From Mycolicibacterium moriokaense (GTDB taxonomy: Bacteria > Actinomycetota > Actinomycetes > Mycobacteriales > Mycobacteriaceae): DNA of 64,000 nt. Each line of letters starts with the position of its first letter. Positions within the stretch are counted from its first letter, which is position 1. The translations under genes were made by a program, and so were the position numbers. Shown piece by piece: positions 1 through 9,584 of this stretch. The notes under the pieces are model-generated. The model worked only from the letters and a program-made list of their open reading frames with translations. It did no database searches and had not been told where the DNA came from. The DNA lies in the NCBI RefSeq assembly GCF_010726085.1, contig NZ_AP022560.1:434001-498000 (forward strand), read 5' to 3'.

Positions 1-1001
1 GCTTGGACAATTTCGTGGCGTGGGCGGTCGCGAAGGAGAACCAGCCGCTGATCGACGCGCTGAACTCCGGCCTCGACGCGATCATCGCCGACGGCACCTG
101 GGCGCGGCTGTACACCGAGTGGGTGCCCCGCGCGTTGCCGCCGGGATGGAAACCGGGGTCGAAGGCCGCGCCGCTGCCGCAGCTGCCCGACTTCGACGCG
201 ATCGCCGCCGAGCACCAGGGCGAGACGCCTGCCGCGGCCGCGCCCAAGTCGACGCTGTCGTATCTCAAGGACGCGTTCCTCAACTGGGATCTCTACAAGC
301 AGGCGATCCCCGATCTACTCAAGACCGGCCTGCCAAACACGCTGCTGCTCACCGCCAGCGCGGCGGTGATCGGGTTGGTTCTCGGGATGGCGCTGGCGGT
401 CGCGGGCATCTCGCGGCACCGGTGGCTGCGCTGGCCTGCGCGCGTCTACACCGACATCTTCCGCGGCCTTCCCGAAGTCGTGATCATCCTGCTGATCGGG
501 CTCGGCATCGGTCCAGTCGTCGGCGGGCTGACAGGCAACAACCCCTACCCGCTCGGCATCGCGGCACTCGGGCTGATGGCGGCCGCCTACGTGGGCGAGA
601 TCTTCCGGTCGGGCATCCAGAGCGTCGATCCAGGACAGCTGGAAGCCTCACGCGCACTCGGCTTTTCGTACACGACATCGATGCAGCTGGTGGTGGTACC
701 GCAGGGTGTGCGGCGTGTGTTGCCCGCGTTGATGAACCAGTTCATCTCGCTGTTGAAGGCCTCGTCGCTGGTGTACTTCCTCGGGTTGGTGGCCAACCAA
801 CGTGAGCTGTTCCAGGTCGGCCGTGACCTCAACGCACAGACCGGCAACCTGTCGCCGCTCGTCGCGGCGGGCTTGCTCTACCTCGTACTGACCGTGCCGC
901 TGACGCATCTGGTCAACTACATCGACAACCGGCTGCGCCGCGGACGCCCACCGGGCCAGGAGGATCCGCTCGAGCTGTCGACTTCTCAGGAGATGATCTG
1001 A
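1..1001 (+). CDS. Polar amino-acid ABC transporter, substrate-binding/permease fusion (5' end outside window)
   Basis: The frame is open to the left window edge, so the start is missing. About the first 60 residues resemble the C-terminal end of a periplasmic amino-acid binding protein (ENQPLIDALNSGL, then a WARLYTEW stretch). A linker follows, then a HisM-type inner-membrane permease domain from about residue 100 with several hydrophobic segments. The EAA-type loop that contacts the ATPase is visible near residues 210-240 (EASRALGFSYTTSMQLVVVP). Binding protein and permease on one chain is a known arrangement in this family. The stop codon overlaps the start of the ATPase gene (TGATG), so the two are translationally coupled. 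Substrate is inferred only as a polar amino acid; it cannot be narrowed without the missing domain. Confidence 0.85.
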   Translation, partial: LDNFVAWAVAKENQPLIDALNSGLDAIIADGTWARLYTEWVPRALPPGWKPGSKAAPLPQLPDFDAIAAEHQGETPAAAAPKSTLSYLKDAFLNWDLYKQAIPDLLKTGLPNTLLLTASAAVIGLVLGMALAVAGISRHRWLRWPARVYTDIFRGLPEVVIILLIGLGIGPVVGGLTGNNPYPLGIAALGLMAAAYVGEIFRSGIQSVDPGQLEASRALGFSYTTSMQLVVVPQGVRRVLPALMNQFISLLKASSLVYFLGLVANQRELFQVGRDLNAQTGNLSPLVAAGLLYLVLTVPLTHLVNYIDNRLRRGRPPGQEDPLELSTSQEMI

Positions 1002-1741
1002 TGACCACCGCAGTCGAACCGGTCTCGTTGAGCGCCACGGGTATTCACCTGTCGTTCGGACCCAACTCGGTGTTGAACGGGGTGGATCTGGACGTGCCCG
1101 CGGGCACCACAGCGGCGGTGATCGGGCCGTCGGGGTCGGGGAAGTCGACGTTGTTGCGGACGCTGAACCGGTTGTACGAGCCCGACAGCGGCGACATTCT
1201 GCTCGACGGGCGCTCGGTGCTTGCCGACAATCCGGACAAGTTGCGGCAGCGCATCGGGATGGTGTTCCAACACTTCAACCTCTTCCCGCACCGCAGCGTG
1301 CTGGACAACGTGACGCTGGCGCCACGACGGCTCCGGCGGTTGGGTGCCGACGAGGCGCGCGAGCTCGGGTTGGCACAACTGGACCGGGTCGGGCTCCGGC
1401 ATAAGGCCGACGTGCGCCCGACGACGTTATCGGGTGGTCAGCAGCAGCGGGTGGCGATCGCGCGGGCCCTGGCGATGGCGCCGCAGGTGATGTTCTTCGA
1501 CGAGGCCACCTCCGCGCTGGACCCCGAACTCGTGAAAGGCATCCTCGCGCTGATCGCCGACCTCGGTGCCGACGGGATGACGATGGTCGTCGTCACCCAC
1601 GAAATGGGCTTCGCCCGGGAGACCGCCGACGCGGTCGTCTTCATGGATCACGGCAAGGTCGTCGAAACCGGAGCACCCGAGCAGATCTTCGAGGCGGCCG
1701 AGACCGACCGCTTGAAGCGTTTCCTTTCGCAAGTACTCTGA
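1001..1741 (+). CDS. Polar amino-acid ABC transporter, ATP-binding subunit (GlnQ/HisP type)
   Basis: This 246-residue ATPase powers the permease encoded directly upstream. Walker A is GPSGSGKST (about residues 42-50), the Q-loop lies in MVFQHFNLFPH, the signature is LSGGQQQR, Walker B is VMFFDEATSALD and the switch histidine is in VVTHEMGF. The Q-loop context and the FPH motif are typical of the amino-acid (PAAT) importer family. The ATG overlaps the permease stop codon. The length is normal for the family. Confidence 0.93.
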   Translation: MTTAVEPVSLSATGIHLSFGPNSVLNGVDLDVPAGTTAAVIGPSGSGKSTLLRTLNRLYEPDSGDILLDGRSVLADNPDKLRQRIGMVFQHFNLFPHRSVLDNVTLAPRRLRRLGADEARELGLAQLDRVGLRHKADVRPTTLSGGQQQRVAIARALAMAPQVMFFDEATSALDPELVKGILALIADLGADGMTMVVVTHEMGFARETADAVVFMDHGKVVETGAPEQIFEAAETDRLKRFLSQVL

Positions 1742-1799
1742 AGGTTTACGAGCTCGTCACACAACTTGGCATGCTCAGACAGGTTAGACTGCCGAAATT

Positions 1800-2246
1800 A
1801 TGGTGGAGACCGAACCGCAGGTCGCTGAGCTGGCCGGAGAGCTGCAGCGTGTGCTCTCCCGGGTGTTCTCTGTGCTCCGCCGCAGCGACCCGAGCCGGGA
1901 CGCCGCCGCCGGCGATCTCACGCTCGCTCAGCTGTCGATTCTGCTGACCCTGCTGGAGCAGGGTCCGATCCGGATGACCGAACTGGCCGCCCACGAACGT
2001 GTGCGTACGCCTACGACGACGGTGGCCATCCGCCGGCTGGAGAAACTGGGGCTGGTCAAACGCTCCCGCGATCCCTCCGACCTGCGCGCCGTGCTCGTCG
2101 ACATCACCCCTGAGGGCCTGGCTCAGCACCAGGAAGCGCTCGCGAATCGGCGCGCGTTTCTGGCCACGCTGCTCAAGAAGCTCGAACCCGACGATCTCGA
2201 AACGCTGAGCAAGGCGCTTGGCCCGCTCGAGCGCCTCGCCGAATAG
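1800..2246 (+). CDS. MarR-family transcriptional regulator
   Basis: The 148-residue protein has the MarR winged-helix layout: an N-terminal dimerisation helix, LTLAQLSILLTLLEQG, the recognition helix in VRTPTTTVAIRRLEKLGLV, and the wing KRSRDPSDLRAVLVDITPEG. It corresponds in position to Rv0042c of M. tuberculosis. A -10-like TAGACT ends 9 nt before the ATG, so the transcript has almost no leader or none. The ligand and targets are unknown. The stop is 9 bp from the end of the convergent hydrolase gene. Confidence 0.9.
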   Translation: MVETEPQVAELAGELQRVLSRVFSVLRRSDPSRDAAAGDLTLAQLSILLTLLEQGPIRMTELAAHERVRTPTTTVAIRRLEKLGLVKRSRDPSDLRAVLVDITPEGLAQHQEALANRRAFLATLLKKLEPDDLETLSKALGPLERLAE

Positions 2247-2255
2247 CAGGTGTCC

Positions 2256-3596
2256 TCAGCCCAACCAGTCCAGCACCGCCGCCGCGGTCCATGACTGCTG
2301 CATGCTGCCCAACGGTTCGCCGGTGAAGGGTTCGTAGTATTCGGCGAAGGTTCCGTCGCTGACCTGCCGCAGACCTTCGAGTCGCAGAATCGACGAGCGT
2401 TCGGCCCAGCCGCGACGGGCAAAACACCACGAGAACAGCCAGGTGGTCACGGGCCACACCGGACCGCGCCAGTACTCACGCGGGCGGAAGTCGCGCGACA
2501 CCGGCGACGTGGTGGGGATGAGTGCGAACCTCAGGTCCGGATGTCCGCAGAACCGCGGCCCCTCCAGCAGGCGCAGCAGGGCGCGTTCCTTGTCGTGGGG
2601 CAGCCCGCCGCAGAGCAACGGTGCGAACTGCGCCACGGTCTCGGTGGCCACCCACTTCTCCGCACGTACGTCGTAATCCCTTGCGGCACCGTTGCGTTCG
2701 TCGGTGGTCTCGACGACGCCCGCGCGGAAGCGTTCAGCCCAGCTGTACAGGTCCCGCACGTCGGCCCGTGGCCGCTTGTAGTCCTCGCCGATCTCGGCGA
2801 GGACGTCACAGGCGACGGAGAGGATCGCGGAGACGAAGACATCCTCGACGGCGAAGCTCATCACCTTGGGCAGCAGTTCGTCGTCGTAGCGGGCCGATTT
2901 CATCTCCTCGAGCAGCCACAGGTAGCGGTCGTATTCGAGGTCCGACGGGCGCTGGCTGGCGTCGGTGACGATGGCGTTGTCCTCGCGCTGGTATTCCGGA
3001 AGCCGGCCCGGCACGACGTTGGCGTATGCGCTGTCCCAGCGCGGCGAGTTGTCCATACCGGACTCCCAGCCGTGGTACAGCGTGACCCGGCCGCGCTCGC
3101 GCGGGTCGCGGGCCTCGGCGAGCCAGCGGTGCCAGCGGACCAGATCGCCCCACCGACGGTCGAGGAACGCCTCGGCGACAGCACGCGTCGACCGTCCGCG
3201 GCGGCGCGCGTGGTCGAGGATGCGCTGCACCGCAATAGCGTGCACCGGCGGCTGGGTGATCCCGGACGTGTGCCGGTTGCGCGGGGCGTTGGCGGCCAGC
3301 GCCGACGTCGCCCACCGGGCCGGACCGGGGAAGTAGCCGTCGACGCCGTTGGCGAAGACGATGTGCGGAATCATGCCGTTGGCCCATTGCGCCGACAGCA
3401 GGGTGTCGAGCTCGACGACGGCGCGTTCGACGCTCAGCGGCGCCAGGCCGATCGCGACGAACGCGGCGTCCCAGCTCCACATATGCGGGTACAGCAGCGG
3501 TGCCGCGGTGGTCATGGTGCCCAGGTCGTTGCCGCGCAGGAGGTACGCAGCGCGGGCGGAGAGCTGCGTCGGGGCGAAGCTGGAATCGTGGGCCAT
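2256..3596 (-). CDS. ggh: Glucosylglycerate hydrolase (GH63 family)
   Basis: The 446-residue protein has the same length as the characterised M. hassiacum enzyme. It places Asp182 (GWESGMDNSPRWD) and Glu419 (FAEYYEPFTGEP) exactly where I recall the catalytic acid and base of that enzyme. An (alpha/alpha)6 toroid is expected, with the motif LYPHMWSWDAAF near the N-terminus. It should split glucosylglycerate, and probably mannosylglycerate, into sugar and glycerate. In rapidly growing mycobacteria this has been linked to mobilising glucosylglycerate after nitrogen starvation. It has no signal peptide, so it is cytosolic. Convergent with the MarR gene and divergent from the SDR gene. Confidence 0.9.
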   Translation of the reverse strand: MAHDSSFAPTQLSARAAYLLRGNDLGTMTTAAPLLYPHMWSWDAAFVAIGLAPLSVERAVVELDTLLSAQWANGMIPHIVFANGVDGYFPGPARWATSALAANAPRNRHTSGITQPPVHAIAVQRILDHARRRGRSTRAVAEAFLDRRWGDLVRWHRWLAEARDPRERGRVTLYHGWESGMDNSPRWDSAYANVVPGRLPEYQREDNAIVTDASQRPSDLEYDRYLWLLEEMKSARYDDELLPKVMSFAVEDVFVSAILSVACDVLAEIGEDYKRPRADVRDLYSWAERFRAGVVETTDERNGAARDYDVRAEKWVATETVAQFAPLLCGGLPHDKERALLRLLEGPRFCGHPDLRFALIPTTSPVSRDFRPREYWRGPVWPVTTWLFSWCFARRGWAERSSILRLEGLRQVSDGTFAEYYEPFTGEPLGSMQQSWTAAAVLDWLG

Positions 3597-3637
3597 CGCC
3601 TCAATGATGCGACGGGTCGGCTCGGGTTGCAGGTCGG

Positions 3638-3643
3638 TAGGGT
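3638..3643 (+). promoter_or_regulatory. -10 element of a probable leaderless promoter (SDR gene)
   Basis: TAGGGT is followed by 6 nt and then the ATG at 3650. With the usual distance from -10 to +1, transcription would begin at or within one or two bases of the start codon. No purine-rich ribosome binding site fits between them. Confidence 0.45.
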
Positions 3644-3649
3644 GACGAC

Positions 3650-4315
3650 ATGCCGACGGCGATGATCACCGGGGCCTCTCGCGGCCTCGGAGCAGCCATC
3701 GCGGCGGCGCTGGCACCGACCCACACTCTGTTCCTTGCGGGGCGGCCGTCGGCCGAGCTCGATGCGGTCGCCGAGCAGTTCGGCGCCACCACCTGGCCGA
3801 TGGATTTCGGCGATCCCGACGCCATCGAGGCGGTCGTCGAGCCGATCGACGAACTCGACGTGCTGATCCACAACGCGGGTGTGGCGTATCCCGCGACCGT
3901 CCCCGAATCGACGGTCGACGAGTGGCGCGCCACCCTGGCCGTGAATGTCATTGGCCCCGTAGCGCTTACGCTGCCGCTGCTACCAGCGTTGCGCGCCGTC
4001 GGCGGCCACGTCGTCTTCGTGAACTCCGGCGCGGGGATCAACGCCTCGCCCGGCCTGGCGTCGTACACCGCGAGCAAGTTCGCGCTGCGCGGGTTCGCGG
4101 ACTCCCTTCGCAACGATGAGCCGTCGCTACGCGTGACGTCGGTGCATCCGGGCAGGATCGCCACCGAGATGCAGGAGAGCCTGATCGCCTATGAGGGCCG
4201 CGAGTACACGCCCGAGAAATTCCTCAGCCCGGAGACCGTCGCCAAGGTCATCGCCGACGCGGTCAACGCCCCCCGCGACGCCCATATCCACGAAATCATC
4301 GTCCGCCCCCGGTGA
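3650..4315 (+). CDS. Short-chain dehydrogenase/reductase
   Basis: A 221-residue classical SDR. The cofactor motif TGASRGLG is at residues 7-14, the NAG motif is in LIHNAGVAYP, and the catalytic Ser and YxxxK are in VNSGAGINASPGLASYTASK. It ends shortly after the fold, as short mycobacterial SDRs often do. After beta-2 the sequence reads AGRP, where Arg favours NADP(H). The substrate cannot be inferred. The stop codon abuts a palindromic repeat, and leuS converges from the other side. Confidence 0.9.
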   Translation: MPTAMITGASRGLGAAIAAALAPTHTLFLAGRPSAELDAVAEQFGATTWPMDFGDPDAIEAVVEPIDELDVLIHNAGVAYPATVPESTVDEWRATLAVNVIGPVALTLPLLPALRAVGGHVVFVNSGAGINASPGLASYTASKFALRGFADSLRNDEPSLRVTSVHPGRIATEMQESLIAYEGREYTPEKFLSPETVAKVIADAVNAPRDAHIHEIIVRPR

Positions 4316-4364
4316 TTTGTGTGCGTTTAGGAGCGGTGAGCGCTCTCGAACGCACACAAATCGC
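4312..4364. repeat. Palindromic interspersed element, type A, copy 1
   Basis: A 53-bp element between the convergent SDR and leuS genes, overlapping the SDR stop codon. Its arms GATTTGTGTGCGTT (4314-4327) and AACGCACACAAATC (4349-4362) pair perfectly over 14 bp. The 21-nt loop holds an inner GAGCG/CGCTC hairpin. A second copy of the same length lies at 48019-48071 and matches at about 45 of 53 positions without gaps. Here it could also serve as a bidirectional terminator, although it lacks a U tract. Confidence 0.8.
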
Positions 4365-4369
4365 GGGAA

Positions 4370-7219
4370 TCAGGCGACGATGTTGACCAATCGGCCCGCC
4401 ACCACGATCACCTTCTTCGGCGTGGCGCCGTTCAGAAACTCCTGCACCTTGGCGTCGGCCAGCGCCGCGGCCTCCAACGCGTCGGCATCGGCGTCGGCGG
4501 CCACGGTGATGCGCCCGCGCACCTTGCCGTTGACCTGCACCGGCAACTCGACAGTGTCCTCGACGAGATACTGCGGGTCGGCCACCGGGAACGGCCCGTG
4601 CGCCAGCGACGACTCGTGGCCAAGTCGCCGCCACAGCTCCTCGGCCAGATGCGGCGCCAGCGGCGCGACCATCAACACCAGCGGCTCCAACGCCGCCCGC
4701 GCCGTGACCCCGTTCTTCGTCAGGTGGTTGGTGTACTCGATCAGCTTGGCCGCCGCGGTGTTGTTGCGCAGGTTCGCGTAGTCGTCGGTGACACCCGCGA
4801 TCGTGCGGTGCAGCAGCCGCAGGGTGTCCTCGTCCAAGGCCTCGTGTTCGGCGACGCGTTCGGCGCCGGTCTGCTCGTCGACCACGAGTCGCCACACCCG
4901 CTGCAGGAAGCGATACGCGCCGACGACGTCCTTGGTCGCCCACGGCCGCGACGCATCCAGCGGACCCATCGACATCTCGTACACCCGCAGCGTGTCCGCG
5001 CCGTAGTTGTCGCAGATCTCGTCGGGGGACACCGAGTTCTTCAGGCTCTTGCCGATCTTGCCGAACTCCTGCGACACCTCGATCTCACCGTCGGGTCCGG
5101 TCCAGAAGAATTTGGCGTCGCGCTCAACGACTTCCGCGGCGGGCACGTACGCGCCGCGGGAATCGGTGTACGCGAACGCCTGGATGTAGCCCTGGTTCAC
5201 CAGTCGGCGGAACGGCTCCTTCGAGCTGACGTGGCCGAGGTCGTATAGCACCTTGTGCCAGAACCGCGCGTACAGCAGGTGCAGCACGGCGTGCTCGACA
5301 CCGCCGACGTACAGGTCGACGCCACCGGGGTCGTTCGGCCCGTGCTCGGCCGGCCGCGGACCCATCCAGTACGCCTCGTTCTCCTTGGCGCACAGCTCTT
5401 CTTTGTTGTATGGGTCGGCGTAGCGCAACTCGTACCAGGAGCTGCCCGCCCACTGCGGCATCACGTTGGTATCGCGGGTGTAGGGCTTGAGGCCGTCACC
5501 GAGATCCAGTTCGACATGGACCCAGTCGGTGGCCTTGCCCAGCGGCGGCGACGGCTCGCTGTCGGCGTCGTCGGGATCGAGTTTCGCCGGCTCATAGTCC
5601 GGAATATCAGGCAGCTCAACGGGAAGCGCCGACTCGGGCAACGGGTGCGCGCGGCCGCTGGCGTCGTAGACGATTGGGAACGGCTCGCCCCAGTACCGTT
5701 GCCGCGCGAACAACCAGTCCCGCAGCTTGTACTCGACGCGGGCCTGCCCACGGCCGTCGGCGATCAACCGATTGGTGATCGCCTCCTTCGCCGATGCGAC
5801 GGACAGGCCGTTGAGGTAGTCCGAGTTGACCAGCTCACCGTCGCCGGGATACGCCTCGGCCGAAACATCGCCGCCCGCAATCACTTCGACGATCGGCAGC
5901 CCGAACTCGTGGGCGAACTCCCAGTCGCGCTGATCGTGCGCAGGCACCGCCATGATGGCCCCGGTGCCGTAGCCCAGCAGCACGTAGTCCGCGATGAACA
6001 CCGGAATCCGTTGACCGTTGGCGGGATTCGTCGCATACGCGCCGAGGAAGACGCCGGTCTTGGACTTGTTCTCCTGACGCTCCAGATCGGACTTGGCCGC
6101 GACGGAGGCGCGGTAGGCGGCGACGGCCTCCGCGGGGGTCGCCGCACCGAAAGTCCAGCGCGCGTCGACGTCGGCCGGCCATTGGTCGGCGACCAGCGCG
6201 TCGACCAGTTCATGCTCGGGCGCCAGCACCATGTACGTTGCGCCGAATAACGTATCGGGCCTGGTGGTGAAGACTTCGATATCGCCGGCGTCGGTGCCGA
6301 AAAGGACCGACGCGCCCGTCGAGCGGCCGATCCAGTTGCGCTGCATGGTCTTGACCTTCTCCGGCCAATCCAGCACCTCGAGATCGTCCAGCAGCCGGTC
6401 GGCATACGCGGTGATGCGCATCATCCACTGCCGCAACCGCTTCCGGAACACCGGGAAGTTGCCACGTTCGCTGCGGCCTTCGGAGGTGACCTCCTCGTTG
6501 GCCAGCACGGTGCCCAGGCCTGGACACCAGTTGACCATCGAGTCAGCCCGGTACACGAGGCGGTAAGAGTCGATGACGTCAGCGCGCTCGTCTGCCGACA
6601 GGTCGGCCCATCGCCTGCCGTCGTCGAGTGTCCTGCTGCCGGAGTCGAATTCGGCGATCAGCTCGGAGATCGGCCTGGCCTTGTTGGCCGCCGGGTCGAA
6701 CCACGCGTTGTAGATCTGCAGGAAGATCCACTGCGTCCACTTGTAGAAGTCGACGTCGGTGGTGGCGAAGCTGCGCCGCGCATCATGGCCGAATCCGAGC
6801 CGGCCCAGCTGCCTGCGGAAGTTGACGATATTCGCCTCGGTCCGGATCCGCGGATGCGTGCCGGTCTGGATCGCGTACTGCTCGGCGGGCAGACCGAAGG
6901 CGTCGAAGCCCAACGCGTGCAACACATTGCGTCCGGTCATCCGGTAGTAGCGCGCGTAGACGTCGGTGGCGATGTAGCCGAGCGGATGGCCGACGTGCAA
7001 GCCCTCCCCCGACGGGTACGGGAACATGTCCAGCACGAACATCTTGTCGACGGGCACCGGGCCTCCGTCGGGCGCCGCCAACGAGCCCACCGGGTTCGGC
7101 ACGTAAAACGTCCCCGAGTCGGCCCAGCGCTGCTGCCAGGCGCGCTCGATCTGCCCCGCAAGCGCCGCGGTATAGCGGTGCTGCGGGACGTCGGTACCGG
7201 CGTCAGGCGAGTCAGTCAC
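4370..7219 (-). CDS. leuS: Leucyl-tRNA synthetase
   Basis: The 949-residue class Ia synthetase charges tRNA-Leu. The HIGH-type motif is HVGHPLGY near residue 70. The CP1 editing domain carries [13 protein letters not shown]. The KMSKS loop appears as KIGKSLKNS, the form usual in mycobacteria. A C-terminal anticodon-binding domain follows. I place the start at the GTG encoding [10 protein letters not shown] because a -10 hexamer ends 6 nt upstream. An in-frame start 42 nt further upstream exists but would include the promoter. It is divergent from mtc28, as in M. tuberculosis (Rv0041/Rv0040c). Confidence 0.95.
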   Translation of the reverse strand: MTDSPDAGTDVPQHRYTAALAGQIERAWQQRWADSGTFYVPNPVGSLAAPDGGPVPVDKMFVLDMFPYPSGEGLHVGHPLGYIATDVYARYYRMTGRNVLHALGFDAFGLPAEQYAIQTGTHPRIRTEANIVNFRRQLGRLGFGHDARRSFATTDVDFYKWTQWIFLQIYNAWFDPAANKARPISELIAEFDSGSRTLDDGRRWADLSADERADVIDSYRLVYRADSMVNWCPGLGTVLANEEVTSEGRSERGNFPVFRKRLRQWMMRITAYADRLLDDLEVLDWPEKVKTMQRNWIGRSTGASVLFGTDAGDIEVFTTRPDTLFGATYMVLAPEHELVDALVADQWPADVDARWTFGAATPAEAVAAYRASVAAKSDLERQENKSKTGVFLGAYATNPANGQRIPVFIADYVLLGYGTGAIMAVPAHDQRDWEFAHEFGLPIVEVIAGGDVSAEAYPGDGELVNSDYLNGLSVASAKEAITNRLIADGRGQARVEYKLRDWLFARQRYWGEPFPIVYDASGRAHPLPESALPVELPDIPDYEPAKLDPDDADSEPSPPLGKATDWVHVELDLGDGLKPYTRDTNVMPQWAGSSWYELRYADPYNKEELCAKENEAYWMGPRPAEHGPNDPGGVDLYVGGVEHAVLHLLYARFWHKVLYDLGHVSSKEPFRRLVNQGYIQAFAYTDSRGAYVPAAEVVERDAKFFWTGPDGEIEVSQEFGKIGKSLKNSVSPDEICDNYGADTLRVYEMSMGPLDASRPWATKDVVGAYRFLQRVWRLVVDEQTGAERVAEHEALDEDTLRLLHRTIAGVTDDYANLRNNTAAAKLIEYTNHLTKNGVTARAALEPLVLMVAPLAPHLAEELWRRLGHESSLAHGPFPVADPQYLVEDTVELPVQVNGKVRGRITVAADADADALEAAALADAKVQEFLNGATPKKVIVVAGRLVNIVA

Positions 7220-7225
7220 GTGAAC

Positions 7226-7231
7226 AGGGTA
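7226..7231 (-). promoter_or_regulatory. -10 element of probable leaderless leuS promoter
   Basis: On the minus strand TACCCT is followed by 6 nt (GTTCAC) and then the GTG start of leuS. The spacing predicts transcription from the start codon itself and argues against the longer upstream start. Confidence 0.45.
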
Positions 7232-7401
7232 TAAGCCCGCCGATCGGGGCCCACCGGCCACAGGTTGGTCACGGTGCTGTCACCAGCCGGTCAGGGCTTG
7301 GTTCCAGGTCGATTCCAGGCCTAGTGACCATGAGTTCGCCCTGGATACAGTCGGCGCCTGACCAAATGGCTGCCGACTTCCAGTGGAAAGGACCGACGTC
7401 G

Positions 7402-8418
7402 ATGACCGTCACCGCCCGGCGCTCGAGGACCCTGGCCACCGGTGTGGCCGCCGCCGTCGTCGGTGTCCTCGGCCTCTCCGCCACTCCCGCCGCGGCCCAG
7501 CCCTCGCAGCCCCTCCCTCCACAACCGAGTCCGTCGGTGGTGTCGCAGAGCGCGGCGACCGCCGGAACCGCCCTCACCCCGGCGGTGCCCAACGCCGCAC
7601 TGGCCGCCCCGACGACCGCCGACACCACCCTCACGGCACCCCAAGCCGCCACCGCAGCGACGGCGCCGGCGGCAGCCGCACAGGGCGGCATCTCCACACC
7701 GCAGGTCGCCGCACCGGCAGTCGTGCCGATCACCCCGGCAACGTCGGGCACGCTGACCGACTTCTTCCACGAGAAGGGCGTGACCCTCGAGCCGCAGAAC
7801 AGTGCCGACTTCAAGGCGCTCAACATCGTGCTGCCGATGCCGCGCGGATGGGCCCACATTCCGGACCCGAACGTCGCCGACGCGTTCGTCGTGATCGCCG
7901 ACCGGGTGGGCGGCAACGGCCTGTACTCGTCGAACGCACAGGTGGTGGTCTACAAGCTGATCGGCGAGTTCGATCCGCGCGAGGCCATCAGCCACGGCTT
8001 CGTCGACGCCCAGCAACTGCCCGCATGGCGGACCACCGGCGGATCCATGGGCGAGGTCGGCGGCATGCCGATGTCGACCATCGAGGGCACCTACCGCGAG
8101 AACAACATGACGCTGAACACATCGCGGCGCCACATCATCGCGACCGCGGGCCCGGACAAGTACCTGGTGTCGCTCGCCGTGACCACCAGCGTCGACCAGG
8201 TCGTCGCCGCGGCCGAGGCCACCGATGCGATCGTGCGCGGCTTCAAGGTCAACGTCCCCGGGGCCACTCCCCCGGCCACCGCGCCTGCCGCCCCGCAGGC
8301 CACGCCCCAGGTCCCGCAAGCGACCCATGGCCAACACACACCAACCGGACAGCCCGCGACTGTGGCTCCTAGCGCGCTGAACACCGCGGTCCAGTCGACC
8401 AACGGGCTATCCGGATAA
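7402..8418 (+). CDS. mtc28: Secreted proline-rich antigen Mtc28-like protein (LpqN/LpqT domain)
   Basis: The protein is 338 residues from the ATG of [14 protein letters not shown]. It has a twin-arginine-poor Sec signal peptide (basic start, hydrophobic [12 protein letters not shown], cleavage after TPAAA). An Ala/Pro/Thr-rich linker follows, then an LpqN-type globular domain ([15 protein letters not shown] through [15 protein letters not shown]), and a Pro-rich tail. The order of segments matches M. tuberculosis Mtc28 (Rv0040c), which is also next to leuS. No lipobox Cys is visible, so it is secreted rather than lipidated. The function is unknown; the family is a known antigen. The in-frame ATG at 7324 would add residues ahead of the signal peptide and is less likely. 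Confidence 0.88.
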   Translation: MTVTARRSRTLATGVAAAVVGVLGLSATPAAAQPSQPLPPQPSPSVVSQSAATAGTALTPAVPNAALAAPTTADTTLTAPQAATAATAPAAAAQGGISTPQVAAPAVVPITPATSGTLTDFFHEKGVTLEPQNSADFKALNIVLPMPRGWAHIPDPNVADAFVVIADRVGGNGLYSSNAQVVVYKLIGEFDPREAISHGFVDAQQLPAWRTTGGSMGEVGGMPMSTIEGTYRENNMTLNTSRRHIIATAGPDKYLVSLAVTTSVDQVVAAAEATDAIVRGFKVNVPGATPPATAPAAPQATPQVPQATHGQHTPTGQPATVAPSALNTAVQSTNGLSG

Positions 8419-8424
8419 GGGCCT

Positions 8425-8458
8425 GTCCCCCCGGGCGAAGCCTGGCGCCCGGGGGGAC
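8425..8458 (+). terminator. Strong GC hairpin terminator after mtc28
   Basis: GTCCCCCCGGGCG and CGCCCGGGGGGAC form a perfect 13-bp stem around an 8-nt loop, starting 7 bp after the stop codon. There is no U tract. This fits the hairpin-only terminators common in mycobacteria. Confidence 0.7.
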
Positions 8459-8486
8459 GCCCAATAATCCAGCCACGGCGGCCTCG

Positions 8487-8492
8487 TATCCT
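8487..8492 (+). promoter_or_regulatory. -10 element of probable leaderless promoter (Rv0039c-like gene)
   Basis: TATCCT lies 7 nt before the ATG at 8500, so transcription should start at the start codon or one base before it. The element sits directly after the mtc28 terminator. Confidence 0.45.
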
Positions 8493-8499
8493 TTGGCCC

Positions 8500-8856
8500 A
8501 TGTTCATCGTCGCGGTGCTGTGCTGGTGTGCCGCGGCCGCGCTCACGGGCCTGGGCGTGCGGCTGTTACTCCGGCGTCGGCCGGAGGATCCGGCTCAGTC
8601 GGTGCTGCGCGGAGTCGCTCCCACTCAGCTGGCCGCCGCAGCCATGCTCGCGGCCGCGGGCACGGTAGCGCTGTCCAGTCGCCCCGACACCGCGCTGGTT
8701 GTGGTGGTCGTCTGCGTCATCGGCGCCGTGAGCACCGTCGCTGCCGGGTGTTGGCAGGCGGCGAAGGTGCTCGCCGGAACGCAAGGAACAGAGAGCCCCT
8801 CAGAAGCCGAAGCGTGTGGCGGCACCTGTGCGACGTGCACGCTGTCCTGTAGCTGA
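8500..8856 (+). CDS. Small integral membrane protein (Rv0039c-like)
   Basis: This 118-residue protein has three hydrophobic segments (about residues 1-22, 42-60 and 65-90) and a Cys-rich C-terminal tail ending GGTCATCTLSCS, which holds four Cys. In position it matches Rv0039c, which is also found between the Rv0038 and mtc28 genes. No function is known. The Cys tail could bind a metal or form disulphides, but that is speculation. Confidence 0.75.
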   Translation: MFIVAVLCWCAAAALTGLGVRLLLRRRPEDPAQSVLRGVAPTQLAAAAMLAAAGTVALSSRPDTALVVVVVCVIGAVSTVAAGCWQAAKVLAGTQGTESPSEAEACGGTCATCTLSCS

Positions 8857-8858
8857 AG

Positions 8859-9464
8859 TCAGTTGCGGCTGATGTCGATCGGGTGTGTGGCGAGCAGCGA
8901 CGTCGGCAGCGGCTGACGGCGCAGCACCTTGGCCCATAGGTCGCTGCGGGAGTCGGCCAGCACGTCAGAAGGCAACGCGGACAACACAATCCAGTCGTCG
9001 CGTTCGATCTCGCCGTCCAACTGACCGATGGTCCACCCCGAGTAGCCGGCGAAGATCCGCACTCCTTCGACCACCGGCGCGATGGCGTCGGGATCGGCGT
9101 CCAGATCCACCATCGCTATGCGGCCCTGCACATGTCGCAGGCCGGGCAGGCCGGCGGGATCGACCCCGACCCGCAGAGTCGCCAGACACAGTGCGGCGTC
9201 GCGTTTGACGGGACCGCCGATGAACATGGTCTTCGGTTTGGTGGCTAGCTTCGCCCATTGCGGAAGCACGTTGTATACCGCGGTTTCGCTGGGCCGGTTC
9301 AGCACCACACCGAGCGTTCCGCCGTCGTTGTGCTCGACGATGTAGATGACGCTGCGCCGGAACGTCGGCTCCAGAAGATCGGTGTTGGCGAGCAGCAGCG
9401 TGCCCGCTCGCACCCGGTGTTTCGCGGGCGCGATGAAGTCCTCGGGATCCTCTGAGTGCGCCAC
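8859..9464 (-). CDS. YqgE/AlgH (UPF0301) family protein
   Basis: A 201-residue protein with the family hallmarks: [20 protein letters not shown] near the N-terminus, [14 protein letters not shown] and [16 protein letters not shown]. It corresponds to Rv0038. The family's function is not established. It starts at GTG and is divergent from the MFS gene, with about 120 bp between the chosen starts. Its stop lies 2 bp from that of the preceding convergent gene. Confidence 0.9.
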   Translation of the reverse strand: MAHSEDPEDFIAPAKHRVRAGTLLLANTDLLEPTFRRSVIYIVEHNDGGTLGVVLNRPSETAVYNVLPQWAKLATKPKTMFIGGPVKRDAALCLATLRVGVDPAGLPGLRHVQGRIAMVDLDADPDAIAPVVEGVRIFAGYSGWTIGQLDGEIERDDWIVLSALPSDVLADSRSDLWAKVLRRQPLPTSLLATHPIDISRN

Positions 9465-9584
9465 GTCACCATCATGGCATCAGCAACCAGCCAACGTGGC
9501 GAACAAGCGCGGCTCGCCGGGATATTTGTACTGTGGGTCGGGCTTTTCAATCAGCCCGACAGAGAACCAACAGGACGGATTGCT

